Positions 25,920-34,031 are shown, counted from the first letter of the stretch. The stretch is DNA of 64,000 bases from Agarilytica sp045430345 (GCA_045430345.1 JAILXT010000008.1:62001-126000), one strand, 5' to 3'. A program made the numbers and translations. The notes: generated by a model from the sequence alone, not told the origin.

Positions 25920-26747
25920 TCAATAACTTATTTTCACGCTCGAATTAATATCAGGTCGCAACAAGGTCAGTACTCCATAATTCCCGAGACATAGCGCTTC
26001 CTCGATTAAAATATCATTCCTTGTAGACCACGTTGGTATTCGCGGCTTCCACTCTGACAGAAGAGTCCCTTTAGATTGAATATCGCCAGTCGTACTACTT
26101 CGCAAAAGCTCTTCAGTTACAGACCCACGCGGGGCTTTATATGCAGTTTTACCTTTGTACATTGATAAATAATAGGCCTCTGATGTTATGCACCACTGGG
26201 AAATCCCATCTCGCCATAATATTAGCGCAGAGTCTGGGGATACAGTTTTTACGTACCGAATAGCTGTCGCGGTCCATGAAGTTTTAAACTTATTTCCAAG
26301 TTTCTTGATTCCGAGAAACCCTTTGTTCTTTTTCGCAGCTTTTTTAAAACGCTCTTCAGGCATCAAGAGATTACTGGAAAACCAGTCTGCTTCTCGTTCA
26401 ATTTGAGAGTCCGATTTTAAAATCTTTGAAGGGTGCGGCCTTAGTTTTCCTTGTTCCATTGGCTGTCTATGTTCATCTATAAAAAAATGCCCAAGCTCAT
26501 GCCCTAAGGTGTATCGGCCCCTCTCGGTTTCGTAAGAATTCCCTCTATCGAGATTCAAAAATATACTAAATTTCCTATCGGCATACTCTAGTACACCATC
26601 GAATTCATTACCGAACTCGTCTTCATAAAGATCTATTTCTTTTTCACTTAGAACAGTTTCAATATCAAAACAGCCGTCTCCCCAGTAGGTTTCAGCAACG
26701 GCTTCAGCTAATAACTTAATATCTTCCATTTTTTCTCGAATAAGCAT
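25920..26747 (-). CDS. ImmA/IrrE-type metallo-endopeptidase
   Basis: 275 aa. The zinc motif is HELGHFFIDEH (about residues 87-97), with the third ligand in QIEREADWFSSNLLMPEE, as in COG2856 proteases. In ICEBs1 and Deinococcus these enzymes cleave a regulator to switch on genes. The C-terminal half is not recognised. The gene follows a 116-aa acidic protein and a sigma factor with no gap (TAA immediately before ATG), so the likely substrate is encoded in the same operon. Usual partners are XRE repressors; a sigma factor partner is unusual. Confidence 0.85.
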   Translation of the reverse strand: MLIREKMEDIKLLAEAVAETYWGDGCFDIETVLSEKEIDLYEDEFGNEFDGVLEYADRKFSIFLNLDRGNSYETERGRYTLGHELGHFFIDEHRQPMEQGKLRPHPSKILKSDSQIEREADWFSSNLLMPEERFKKAAKKNKGFLGIKKLGNKFKTSWTATAIRYVKTVSPDSALILWRDGISQWCITSEAYYLSMYKGKTAYKAPRGSVTEELLRSSTTGDIQSKGTLLSEWKPRIPTWSTRNDILIEEALCLGNYGVLTLLRPDINSSVKISY

Positions 26748-27098
26748 TTATGTTTTCTTCTTATCAGAATTTTTCAATCGCTCCATTTTTTCTTTCGCCT
26801 TTTCAGATATAGCTTGCCCCTTTCTTGCTGCTATTCCATACGACTCTTCCATATTGAAAGAATCTTCGGCTTTACCATCAAAAGAAGCACCAATGTCACG
26901 AGCCAAGATCATGTCAACATCGGGCAGACTCGCTTCGTCTACCAAATTTTCATCTTTGAGTAACTCTTCCATCTTCTCAACTTCCTCTACCGTTGTGGGA
27001 ATAAACATTCCGTTATCAATGGCATGCTCCCACATTGTGATCTCAAAGTCGTCATCATGAAGACTGGTTACATTATCACCACGCTTCTTTGTGTTCAT
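26748..27098 (-). CDS. Acidic 116-aa protein between sigma factor and protease (candidate anti-sigma/substrate)
   Basis: Not a recognised family. It is strongly acidic in the middle (TTVEEVEKMEELLKDENLVD) and Lys-rich at the end (EKAKEKMERLKNSDKKKT). No membrane span or zinc motif is present. It overlaps the sigma gene by four bases and abuts the protease gene. Its size, charge and position suit a cytoplasmic anti-sigma factor destroyed by the ImmA-like protease, but nothing in the sequence proves this. Confidence 0.65.
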   Translation of the reverse strand: MNTKKRGDNVTSLHDDDFEITMWEHAIDNGMFIPTTVEEVEKMEELLKDENLVDEASLPDVDMILARDIGASFDGKAEDSFNMEESYGIAARKGQAISEKAKEKMERLKNSDKKKT

Positions 27099-27781
27099 TT
27101 TGAGCTCCCGAAAGCTGTTTCGTATTTAGCCTTAATTTTTTTTATTGCCCTTGCCTTGAGCTGTCTTACGTTTTCAGGCTGTGTATTTAATCTTTTCGCT
27201 ATGTCACCCATGGCACCATGAGGAAGGTTTGTCTTCGTCAATTCCGTACCTAAATACAACAATAATTCTCGCATCACATCGGCCTCCTTTTCAGATAGAC
27301 ATGAAAATATATTGCCTTCTCCATTTTCTCTACTTTCACTATCCAGCGCAACTTGCACTAATTGTCCGCTCTTCTCCTCGTACCCCGAAATTTCTTGATG
27401 AGTATACTCCTGTAACTTTTTGTTCCGGGCCAATTCCAGCCAATCAAGTATCAAGTTATTGAATATCGTGCCTACCCAGGCCCTAAATACTTTCCTACTA
27501 AGATCTGGGTCGTTGGTCTCTGCGCCTTGATAAGAGTCAGCAGAATCATAAACCTTTTTCCATGTATCCATGAGGTGCTCTTCGATAATTGCTTCGGCAC
27601 CAGATAGATCTCGCCAACCACTTAGCATGTTTTTTCCGCTTATTCCAAAAAAAGCATGGTGACGCCTAATTAAAACATTTAACGCCAAATTGGCGCTTTT
27701 GACATCATCCTCTTTAAGCTGGATGTAGAGCATTAAATCACAGTCTGTTCCACCCACTTCGATCAAAGTCGATTGCTGCAT
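27095..27781 (-). CDS. RNA polymerase sigma factor, ECF-like
   Basis: 228 aa. Region 2 lies near residues 30-110 (LNVLIRRHHAFF, AEAIIEEHLMDTWKKVYDSA, FRAWVGTIFNNLILDWLELA). A region 4 HTH closes the protein: LSEKEADVMRELL, then MGDIAKRLNTQPENVRQLKA and RAIKKIKAKY. This is the two-domain layout of small alternative sigma factors. It heads an operon with the acidic protein and the ImmA-like protease, and its start lies 31 bases from a perfect 32-bp inverted repeat that divides it from the DUF2188 gene. Autoregulation from that repeat is likely. Confidence 0.8.
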   Translation of the reverse strand: MQQSTLIEVGGTDCDLMLYIQLKEDDVKSANLALNVLIRRHHAFFGISGKNMLSGWRDLSGAEAIIEEHLMDTWKKVYDSADSYQGAETNDPDLSRKVFRAWVGTIFNNLILDWLELARNKKLQEYTHQEISGYEEKSGQLVQVALDSESRENGEGNIFSCLSEKEADVMRELLLYLGTELTKTNLPHGAMGDIAKRLNTQPENVRQLKARAIKKIKAKYETAFGSSK

Positions 27782-27811
27782 ATGTGACTACTCCTAATCG
27801 TATAGTCATGG

Positions 27812-27884
27812 CCTCTCACCTACATAGACGGATACCTGTGACAAACGATGGGTGTCACAGGTATCCGTCTATGTAGGTGAGAGG
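27812..27884. promoter_or_regulatory. Perfect 32-bp inverted repeat in a divergent promoter
   Basis: The arm at 27812-27843 is exactly complementary to 27853-27884, with a nine-base spacer. It lies between the sigma gene (starting at 27781, leftward) and the DUF2188 gene (27927, rightward). Read outward, each arm gives TGTCACAGGTATCCGTCTAT, so both directions have the same putative promoter sequence. It could also fold as a long hairpin in either transcript. There is no T tract, so it is not a terminator. Confidence 0.85.
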
Positions 27885-27926
27885 GTGAAAAACCCTATCC
27901 GCATTATAGGCAAAAGGTTAATAGCA

Positions 27927-28151
27927 ATGGCAAAAAAAAATCAACACGTAGTACCGCACGATGAAGGGTGGGCAGTAAAGGGCGCAGGCAATACGCGAGC
28001 GACCTCTGTTCACCAGACACAGGCAGAAGCGATTCAACAAGCTAAGCAGATTGCCCAAAATCAACAATCAGAGATGCTAATACATGGAAAAAACGGTCAA
28101 ATCCGCGAAAAGAATACATACGGCGATGACCCATACCCACCTAAAGGCTAA
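27927..28151 (+). CDS. DUF2188 protein
   Basis: 74 aa. The start at MAKKNQHVVPHDEGWAVK follows AAAGG about ten bases upstream; the longer frame to 27852 would run into the inverted repeat. The sequence is the classic DUF2188 form, with NTRATSVHQTQAEAIQQAKQ and a C-terminal YGDDPYPPKG. The function of the family is unknown; members are often stress-linked. It is followed 29 bases later by a DUF1508 gene and is probably controlled by the inverted repeat. Confidence 0.88.
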   Translation: MAKKNQHVVPHDEGWAVKGAGNTRATSVHQTQAEAIQQAKQIAQNQQSEMLIHGKNGQIREKNTYGDDPYPPKG

Positions 28152-28180
28152 TTATACTAAGAGACCATTGGAGAAACAAA

Positions 28181-28540
28181 ATGAACAATGCAAAATTTGA
28201 AATTTTTACCGGAAACGACAACCATTACTATTTCCGCCTTAAAGCAGGAAACGGTGAAACAATAGGAATATCTGAAGGTTATCGCAGCAAGCAAGGAGCA
28301 TCTAACGGGATGAGATCGGTCAAAGAAAATGCCCCATATGATTTTAATTATACTATTTTCATTGGGCGCGACGACCGCTATTACTTCAATTTGAAAGCAG
28401 GTAACGGAGAAATAATTCTTCGCTCACAAGGGTATGCAACCAAGAGTGGAGCAATTGCAGGAAAAGATTCTGTAAAACAAAATGCTCCGACTGCTAGCAC
28501 TTTGGATCTTACGGCACTAGGTGGCTGGGCATACAGCTAA
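28181..28540 (+). CDS. DUF1508 (YegP-like) protein, two tandem repeats
   Basis: 119 aa with two copies of the roughly 50-residue DUF1508 unit: FEIFTGNDNHYYFRLKAGNG...SKQGASNGMRSVKENAP and YTIFIGRDDRYYFNLKAGNG...TKSGAIAGKDSVKQNAP. A good ribosome site (GGAG) precedes it. The family is small, conserved and of unknown function, known in E. coli as YegP. It shares an operon with DUF2188. Confidence 0.88.
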   Translation: MNNAKFEIFTGNDNHYYFRLKAGNGETIGISEGYRSKQGASNGMRSVKENAPYDFNYTIFIGRDDRYYFNLKAGNGEIILRSQGYATKSGAIAGKDSVKQNAPTASTLDLTALGGWAYS

Positions 28541-28628
28541 CCCAGGCTTGAAAATATGTCATCGGTCTTTATCAAAGGCCGGCGACAATTACTTTTAGAA
28601 TAAATGGAGTCAGAGTCTTTGATTATTA

Positions 28629-28745
28629 ACACCCGCTTTGGGCGAAGACCTGACTTCACAACAAAAACCCAACCCAAACGACATTCTATCGTCATATGCA
28701 TTATATTGATGCCGACTGAAATTTCCACGAAGCGGACCTATAACG
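28629..28745 (+). repeat. Dispersed inverted-repeat element, copy B
   Basis: It begins ACACCCGCTTTGGGCGAAGA and ends TTTCCACGAAGCGGACCTAT; about 117 bases. The ends pair as CCGCTTTGG with CGAAGCGG. It separates the sigma/ImmA module from the HEPN pair. Confidence 0.7.
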
Positions 28746-28790
28746 CTCCTATAACAAGCGCCACTTTTTGGCATCTTTGTTATGAGCTTG

Positions 28791-29330
28791 TTATGCTTTA
28801 ACTGAAAGAGCATTACAAATACTCTTAGCATATTCTGAATATTTAGTTTCCCTGTTAGCTGCATATTCATCCAGAGCCTGAGGGTAAACAGTATAGTTTT
28901 CACCAAACTCCTTAAGCTCATCAATTATATTCGAATAGTAGTGGGATACACAGCTATAGGCGAAATTGAAGTTGGGAAGAACTAATTTAGGTGACGGCTC
29001 AAGATGAGCAACTGCCTTATCTCTATAGGTTCTCATTTCCTCCCAGTATGACTTCCATTCTTCGGCAGACATCCCAAAGTTCTCTAGCATTGCGGACTTT
29101 AGTGCACCTGGGTCTAGCACTACATTTCTATAGTGGAGAATATCGTTATGATTGCCAAATAGATGCCCCCATTGTAGTGCTGCCATATCTATGAAGTTAT
29201 TATGAATATAGATAAGAATAATCTCATTGAAATTATCCTTTCTGGCAGTGAATTGCTGATAGAACAATACCTGCCTAGTAAAATCTACGCATGTCGATGC
29301 TGCTTTATTAAGAAGGACTTCTCTATTCAT
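28791..29330 (-). CDS. HEPN-motif protein (179 aa), possible RNase toxin
   Basis: The start chosen is MNREVLLNKA at 29330. The frame extends to a GTG at 29414, but the DNA between carries the palindromic operator and overlaps the previous gene. The product is helical, and RTYRDKAVAHLEPSP contains an R-x5-H motif with the RDKxxAH form of HEPN-like proteins, many of which are RNases in toxin-antitoxin and abortive systems. The same motif also occurs in non-toxic proteins. Its partner gene lies directly upstream, with a matching operator before each. Confidence 0.6.
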   Translation of the reverse strand: MNREVLLNKAASTCVDFTRQVLFYQQFTARKDNFNEIILIYIHNNFIDMAALQWGHLFGNHNDILHYRNVVLDPGALKSAMLENFGMSAEEWKSYWEEMRTYRDKAVAHLEPSPKLVLPNFNFAYSCVSHYYSNIIDELKEFGENYTVYPQALDEYAANRETKYSEYAKSICNALSVKA

Positions 29331-29348
29331 ATGGAAGCATAACTGACT

Positions 29349-29386
29349 TTTATACGGGTTTTGATAGAACAGTATATTTCTTTTTA
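29349..29386 (-). promoter_or_regulatory. Palindromic operator before the HEPN gene (direct repeat of 30123-30160)
   Basis: This 38-base block matches 30123-30160 at 34 positions. Its core ATACGGG...GAT...CAGTAT is a degenerate palindrome. It lies 19 bases before the chosen HEPN start and touches the stop of the 239-aa gene. Confidence 0.7.
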
Positions 29387-30103
29387 GGCTTCTGGAAATG
29401 ATTCTTGATGCCACATGATCGTTTCATAGCACTTCTTTCCTATGCGATCTCCAAAACGAGTAACTAGCTCTTCTTCGGTAGCTATCTGAGAACACCTGCC
29501 ATTCCTATTTAAACCACCTTCCTGAGTAAGCGACTGAAACTCTCTAGCAAAACATAGGGTCATTGATTCTATAGTAGTAAACTCAACCTTTTCTTTGTCA
29601 TTTATCTGTATTCTTTCAAGGAACGGATTATGAGAATCAACGTTACCTGTATTAAAAGACATCCCTCCAGAAATTAGCCAGCAATAACTAAGTGAGAATT
29701 CCACATACGATGGGGCATCACCTTCAAAAACATATCGACGAAATGCTTCATCCTTTTTCATTCCACGATCATTTTGATCGGAGTGGTATAAATGCCCGCG
29801 TAGTTGCTTACAAATATTATTTCTAGTGTAGGAGTAATGTTTGTCCTCGTATTTAAGAACTAAGACTGTCTGATCTTTATATATACCTTCATAATACGCA
29901 TTAATTTCGCTTTGCCCCGGCACTCTAATGATTGGCGCTTCATCAGACACGATCCAATATTCATATCCTGCAACAATATTTGCTGCGAGTGTACACATTT
30001 CTTTAATTTGGCCAGGCTCATACCCACAAATAAGACTTGGAGTTTCAGATAGAATTTCCTCAAACCTATCTGCTGCGGCAGTTGTAGATCGTTGTTTTAC
30101 CAT
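29384..30103 (-). CDS. Unknown 239-aa protein paired with the HEPN gene
   Basis: No family is recognised. The N-terminus is helical with basic residues (MVKQRSTTAAADRFEEIL); the middle is beta-rich (DQTVLVLKYEDKHYSYTRNN). The acidic/basic balance is near neutral, with no membrane span and no nuclease signature that I can name. It is preceded by two copies of the palindromic operator and followed, after one more copy, by the HEPN gene. Regulator, antitoxin or second effector are all possible. Confidence 0.65.
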   Translation of the reverse strand: MVKQRSTTAAADRFEEILSETPSLICGYEPGQIKEMCTLAANIVAGYEYWIVSDEAPIIRVPGQSEINAYYEGIYKDQTVLVLKYEDKHYSYTRNNICKQLRGHLYHSDQNDRGMKKDEAFRRYVFEGDAPSYVEFSLSYCWLISGGMSFNTGNVDSHNPFLERIQINDKEKVEFTTIESMTLCFAREFQSLTQEGGLNRNGRCSQIATEEELVTRFGDRIGKKCYETIMWHQESFPEA

Positions 30104-30125
30104 GAGTATGCCTAACAGCTTTTTT

Positions 30126-30182
30126 ATACGGGTCCTGATAGGACCGTATATTTCTTTTTATACCGGACCGATATGTCCGTAT
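30126..30182 (-). promoter_or_regulatory. Two tandem palindromic operators upstream of the 239-aa gene
   Basis: ATACGGGTCCT-GAT-AGGACCGTAT (30126-30149) and ATACCGGAC-N6-GTCCGTAT (30160-30182) are near-perfect palindromes, each with one extra base in the left arm. The first is repeated at 29352. The minus-strand TATAAA between them may be a -10 box, so binding would block the promoter. Confidence 0.75.
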
Positions 30183-30306
30183 ATTACTCCAATATCTCAT
30201 ATACGTATCTTGCCTGTAAGCTCCGTGGTTACTGATCTGAAGCTGATTGACTAGAGCATATTGAAACCGAAAAATGCGTACCCGTATATTGCATCAGGAG
30301 GACTAA

Positions 30307-30433
30307 CTCAATGACCGCTTAGGGCGAACATCCGACTTTACATTAAAATTGAAATCCTGCCTCATCGTGGCGCGATAAAATACATTTCGTCACCCGAATA
30401 TAACTTCTGTTTTTCCACATAGCGGACGTTGAG
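30307..30433 (+). repeat. Dispersed inverted-repeat element, copy C
   Basis: CTCAATGACCGCT (30307-30319) pairs with AGCGGACGTTGAG (30421-30433) at 11 of 13 positions. The total length is about 127 bases. It separates the HEPN pair from the Septu-like pair. Confidence 0.75.
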
Positions 30434-30699
30434 GTCATGAGCGATTTTGAGTTCTTCTGACTTCAACCAGGAGCAGACATAACATTAATCTGCCCCCTTT
30501 TATTCTGACTTTAATTCTCCTCGGACACTCCAATTTAAACTCAGAAACTAACTGGCTTATTTATCATCAATCAGGCCCTTTATTTTACATCCGGCTCATT
30601 TAAGCTAATTATCTATCCATATAATCAAACCAAGCCCTGCAACCTTACCTAATGTCAAATGCAAAGCTTGATACCATTGTTCGTGGCTTTAGCCTAGTA

Positions 30700-31554
30700 T
30701 CAATTACTTTTAAATTCGTTAAATCCACCATCACAAAACCAATCACTGCACATCATCGCCTGGTAAGCTGCAGTGTTCCATGAGTTAACGTGATTGTCTC
30801 GTCGTGATTCTTCCTCTTCTTCGAGGTAGGCCTTCACGGCATTTTTTCCACCTTTTTTATGGAGCCTATTTAATCGAAATTGAATTTCCGTCACAGTCGA
30901 ATTTGCATTCGACATATACAAACATCCAAGATCCAATTCTCTAAAGTGAAATTTAACTCTTTCGTTTAGCACTTCGTCATAAACATCAATATCTGCTGTA
31001 TAAAACCGAATAGATCCGGGTGTTGTTTCCTTTATTTCAGCAAAGAGCCACTGTTCACGTGTAACATCATCATAATAAGGGTGTAGTGTTTGTTCGCTTT
31101 CGCGTCTAGGTACTTTATCTAATTTTGCTTTGTTGCAATCCGAGCAAGCAGGTATCAAATTAAGCGGCACAACGACCAATGAGGGGAAATCAGCTTTTGG
31201 TAGAAAGTGGTCTAAAGTTGAGACTGCACGCTGGCCACATAACGGGCAGATCCCATTTGGCGCAGCATTTTTAAGTTGGTCATATAGAGTTCTTCCGGGA
31301 GCTTTTTGTCCAACCATTCTTTGCGTATAAACTTTCTCCATCTCGGCCTTGCCTACCACGCCGTCAACACCATCACTACTCTTAATCAAAAACCATTTTT
31401 TCTCCTCAGACTTGTCTTGATATTCCCGATCAGCAGCCTCTATAGAGCCTGAGATTTGATGAAAATTTTCTTTAAGAGTTCTATTTCGAACCTTACTTAT
31501 ACAAGTTTCATATACGTCTTTTGCAACCAGACCAGGCTTAACAATTACTTTCAC
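30700..31554 (-). CDS. HNH endonuclease, PtuB-like (Septu-like system)
   Basis: 284 aa. The HNH core has a CPLC zinc pair at 103-106, STLDHFLPK with catalytic His116, LNLIPACSDCNKAK with the second zinc pair (137/140) and the Asn/Lys end of the motif. Its start overlaps the stop of a 522-aa ATPase gene by four bases. An ATPase plus HNH pair in one operon is the layout of Septu (PtuA/PtuB) anti-phage systems, and also of retron-Ec78-type modules; no reverse transcriptase is seen here. It probably degrades DNA when triggered. Confidence 0.8.
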   Translation of the reverse strand: MKVIVKPGLVAKDVYETCISKVRNRTLKENFHQISGSIEAADREYQDKSEEKKWFLIKSSDGVDGVVGKAEMEKVYTQRMVGQKAPGRTLYDQLKNAAPNGICPLCGQRAVSTLDHFLPKADFPSLVVVPLNLIPACSDCNKAKLDKVPRRESEQTLHPYYDDVTREQWLFAEIKETTPGSIRFYTADIDVYDEVLNERVKFHFRELDLGCLYMSNANSTVTEIQFRLNRLHKKGGKNAVKAYLEEEEESRRDNHVNSWNTAAYQAMMCSDWFCDGGFNEFKSN

Positions 31555-33119
31555 GCTTCACCTTTGCCCGCATTCTTGTCGAGAAACAGTCCCCGCAATG
31601 CGCCTCGAGCCTCGGCGCCAAGATGGCCATCAAACCTTCGTAGTGCTTGCTCATAGGTGTCTACCGATTCAGCTTCTTCCTTTAGCATTTGATGAAAGCC
31701 CGAATCCGTTACTTCTAACCCAAATACCTCTCGAGTTAATACCCCCACATTTTCACCAAAAGTTTCAGTTTCCGGTCTTTCAGCAACAGCATCCAGACCA
31801 CTTCGTCTCAACTTCCATACACAACTTTTAGGTACTTCTTGAAGTATTACAGGAGAATGTGAGGCAATAACCCCAACCGCATTTCTATGAGATAACAATT
31901 CAGACAAAGTGCGTATAAACGCCGAAAGTAGCGGAGGATGTAGGTGAGATTCAGGCTCATCCAATAGAACTAGGGTTTTTTCTTCGGTTTTTTCAACTAG
32001 CTTAGCAATAGTAAGTAAAACAATTGCATGCCCCGAACTTAGCTTGGCAAAAATCTTCTTCGTCTTCTCCTCCAAATCATGAGTTGAAGAAAGTACTATG
32101 TCGGCGAGAGAAATATCTTTAAAAAGGCTATCCGTTTCTAGATCTCGAATGACCTCAACCAATCGATCTTGGTATCCAAATCGGCGAATATTATTCAAAC
32201 AATAGGAAAACTCTCTATTAAGCATTGGGCGGCTCATAGGTATGTGTTCGCCATCTTCGGTTGTCGATTCCTGTTTTAAACCGACATATGCGTAATTTAA
32301 CCCTGCAGTTTTATCTTGCCGCTCTGGTATCGGTTCAAAAGGATCAAACGCGCTAAACGCTACCGACACAACACCAGAAAACATTTCTTGTAGATCTTTT
32401 CTTTTAATTGACTCCTTGCGACCAGTTACAACTGAAAAACACCCGTCACTCTCTTGGCTTGTATCATTATCCACAAGAGCCTTAACCATTTTATGAAGAA
32501 GGTGGGTTTTTCCAACGCCATTTCGGCCAATTAAGACATGAATATTCGACGGCGGGTTAGATTCTGGGTCGACATAAAAATCTATGCTTAATCCAGCAGT
32601 GCGCTTTCCTTGCGGCAGCGAATAAGAAAAATTAAACTCTGTACGCAGCTTCCCTCCATCAAGCAACCTCTTAAATTGCCCTTTGATTGAAGCAATACTC
32701 ACATTGCGCAATAAAGATTCCTTCATTGCCTTTTCATTGATTGCGAGGTCATAAGAAGTATGATCATGCACTACATCATTTAAGCTTTTTAAAATGTAGT
32801 TCCTTAGCTCTTCATCTAAAGAATATATGTTTTGATAGTATTCATCGCTTTGGCCAAGCGCAAAGAAAACTTTATCTAATACTGAAAATTCATTGGGGAG
32901 CTTCTCTTGAGTCCATCCACTCTCCTGACCGGCATAGCCGATTTTTATTCCCCCGATATCATGTTCCTTTCCATTTGCATCATAGACCACCAGATGAAAT
33001 GTCGATTTAAAACCAAAATCATCCCAGTTGTTTGCCTCCAGATAGGCAACACTTACCGTACCCTCTCGTTTAGAGCGGTAGCGAGAATAAGGGGGGACGT
33101 TGAATATTAACTGCACCAT
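31551..33119 (-). CDS. PtuA-like ABC-type ATPase (Septu-like system)
   Basis: 522 aa. Walker A GRNGVGKTH lies at 198-206. The second half has a signature-like KLSSGHAIVLLTIAKL, Walker B TLVLLDEPESHLHP (about 400) and an H-loop GVIASHSPVIL, as in AAA15/OLD-like ATPases. The N-terminal 190 residues are not the usual start of such ATPases and include a beta-rich region; this may be a sensor domain specific to this type. With the overlapping HNH gene it forms a Septu-like pair. Confidence 0.82.
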   Translation of the reverse strand: MVQLIFNVPPYSRYRSKREGTVSVAYLEANNWDDFGFKSTFHLVVYDANGKEHDIGGIKIGYAGQESGWTQEKLPNEFSVLDKVFFALGQSDEYYQNIYSLDEELRNYILKSLNDVVHDHTSYDLAINEKAMKESLLRNVSIASIKGQFKRLLDGGKLRTEFNFSYSLPQGKRTAGLSIDFYVDPESNPPSNIHVLIGRNGVGKTHLLHKMVKALVDNDTSQESDGCFSVVTGRKESIKRKDLQEMFSGVVSVAFSAFDPFEPIPERQDKTAGLNYAYVGLKQESTTEDGEHIPMSRPMLNREFSYCLNNIRRFGYQDRLVEVIRDLETDSLFKDISLADIVLSSTHDLEEKTKKIFAKLSSGHAIVLLTIAKLVEKTEEKTLVLLDEPESHLHPPLLSAFIRTLSELLSHRNAVGVIASHSPVILQEVPKSCVWKLRRSGLDAVAERPETETFGENVGVLTREVFGLEVTDSGFHQMLKEEAESVDTYEQALRRFDGHLGAEARGALRGLFLDKNAGKGEA

Positions 33120-33347
33120 ATCATCTATCCCTTAAATCATTAGACTAAAGCATATTCTTTCATGCTGAGTGGAAATTGAATTTCTAAATTTTAAACTGAG
33201 AATTTGTCGAAAATTAGCCCAGATTCAATCAGGCTAACATTTGGTTTTACGTCGTTACAACGCATCTATTCAATATCTGGAAATAATTGTAGGCACGACA
33301 GACTTACCCCTATACTCCCTCATACATCTAATATCGCCGTACCACCT

Positions 33348-33480
33348 TAATGTCCGCTTAGGGAAAAGAAGACCATCCCCTCAATACCGAAACGTAATCC
33401 TAGAGTAATATAAATGCCTATTCTATTCGACATAAGAAAGTAGCTGAAACATGGCGCCGAATGGCACACGTAGACGTTAA
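33348..33480 (+). repeat. Dispersed inverted-repeat element, copy D
   Basis: It begins TTAATGTCCGCTTAGGG and ends GGCACACGTAGACGTTAA; about 133 bases. It is the most diverged copy at its right end. It lies right of the Septu-like pair. Confidence 0.6.
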
Positions 33481-33681
33481 ATATATCTAAATTGGAAGTG
33501 TCCACTATGTCAAATATTACGGAATATTGGTCATCGGGTGTTGGTACGCCACATTAAGGTTTTTAACGTAATCTCTCATGGGCGAAAAATACCCTGCATT
33601 ATTGTAGGCTGGCAAGTCGCCTCCTTATAACCGGTCGAGTTAACGTTTATATCAATTCAGCCTATTCTGCCTCAGCATATT

Positions 33682-33741
33682 TCAGCCAACTCCAACCTAC
33701 ACAAACCAACACCAACCTATAACACCCCACTCCCCCCTTCT
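33682..33741. repeat. Three tandem 20-bp repeats (CCTACA family)
   Basis: TCAGCCAACTCCAACCTACA, CAAACCAACACCAACCTATA and ACACCCCACTCCCCCCTTCT follow one another with a period of exactly 20. They match the pair at 9523-9562. They lie about 70 bases before the recombinase-module operon. Confidence 0.6.
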
Positions 33742-33807
33742 CGACGAGCTTAGATTTTCTCTTCAACATTTACCCCATCAAAACCAACCCAATCCCATGA
33801 AGTGATT

Positions 33808-34008
33808 ATGAGCATATCCATTTCCCAAAAAGCCAAGCACCCCGATGCACTTACACCAAACGAACGCATACAGGAAGCTGCGGAGTTATTAGCCCAAGCG
33901 ATTGTACGCAACCAAGAACATCTCCCAGAGAGCCGTTTTCCACTGGACATTAACGCCAACCAGAGCGTTCATGCACAACACAATAAGGCAGAGAACTGCC
34001 TCGACTAA
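33808..34008 (+). CDS. Small conserved protein of the DUF2924/recombinase module (66 aa)
   Basis: The start at MSISISQKAK (33808); a GTG at 33802 is also in frame. LTPNERIQEAAELLAQAIVR is typical of the small protein that precedes DUF2924 genes in these loci. The C-terminus is hydrophilic. It opens a four-gene operon with DUF2924, the serine recombinase and an HTH protein. Function unknown. Confidence 0.7.
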   Translation: MSISISQKAKHPDALTPNERIQEAAELLAQAIVRNQEHLPESRFPLDINANQSVHAQHNKAENCLD

Positions 34009-34031
34009 ACCGACTTCAGGAGATTGTATAT

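Larger units (their letters stand above)
30104..30699. other. Intergenic region with operators and repeat copy C
   Basis: No gene is seen. The left part holds the palindromic operators, then an isolated TGCGTACC (30275), then repeat copy C. The AT-rich rest up to the HNH stop shows nothing clear. Confidence 0.6.
33120..33807. other. Gene-free region between Septu-like pair and recombinase module
   Basis: No gene is seen. It contains repeat copy D and the three 20-bp tandem repeats. The promoter of the Septu-like operon should be just right of 33119. The DNA at 33130-33230 is AT-rich without a clear signal. Confidence 0.6.

Noticed and set aside
28604..28924. Small frames across repeat copy B
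   Set aside because: They cross the inverted-repeat element and the antisense of the HEPN gene; no ribosome sites.
25757..33480. Classical integron with attC sites
   Set aside because: The repeats are attC-like in length and pairing, but three of four lack the GTTRRRY core, modules hold several genes in mixed orientation, and no IntI is in the window.
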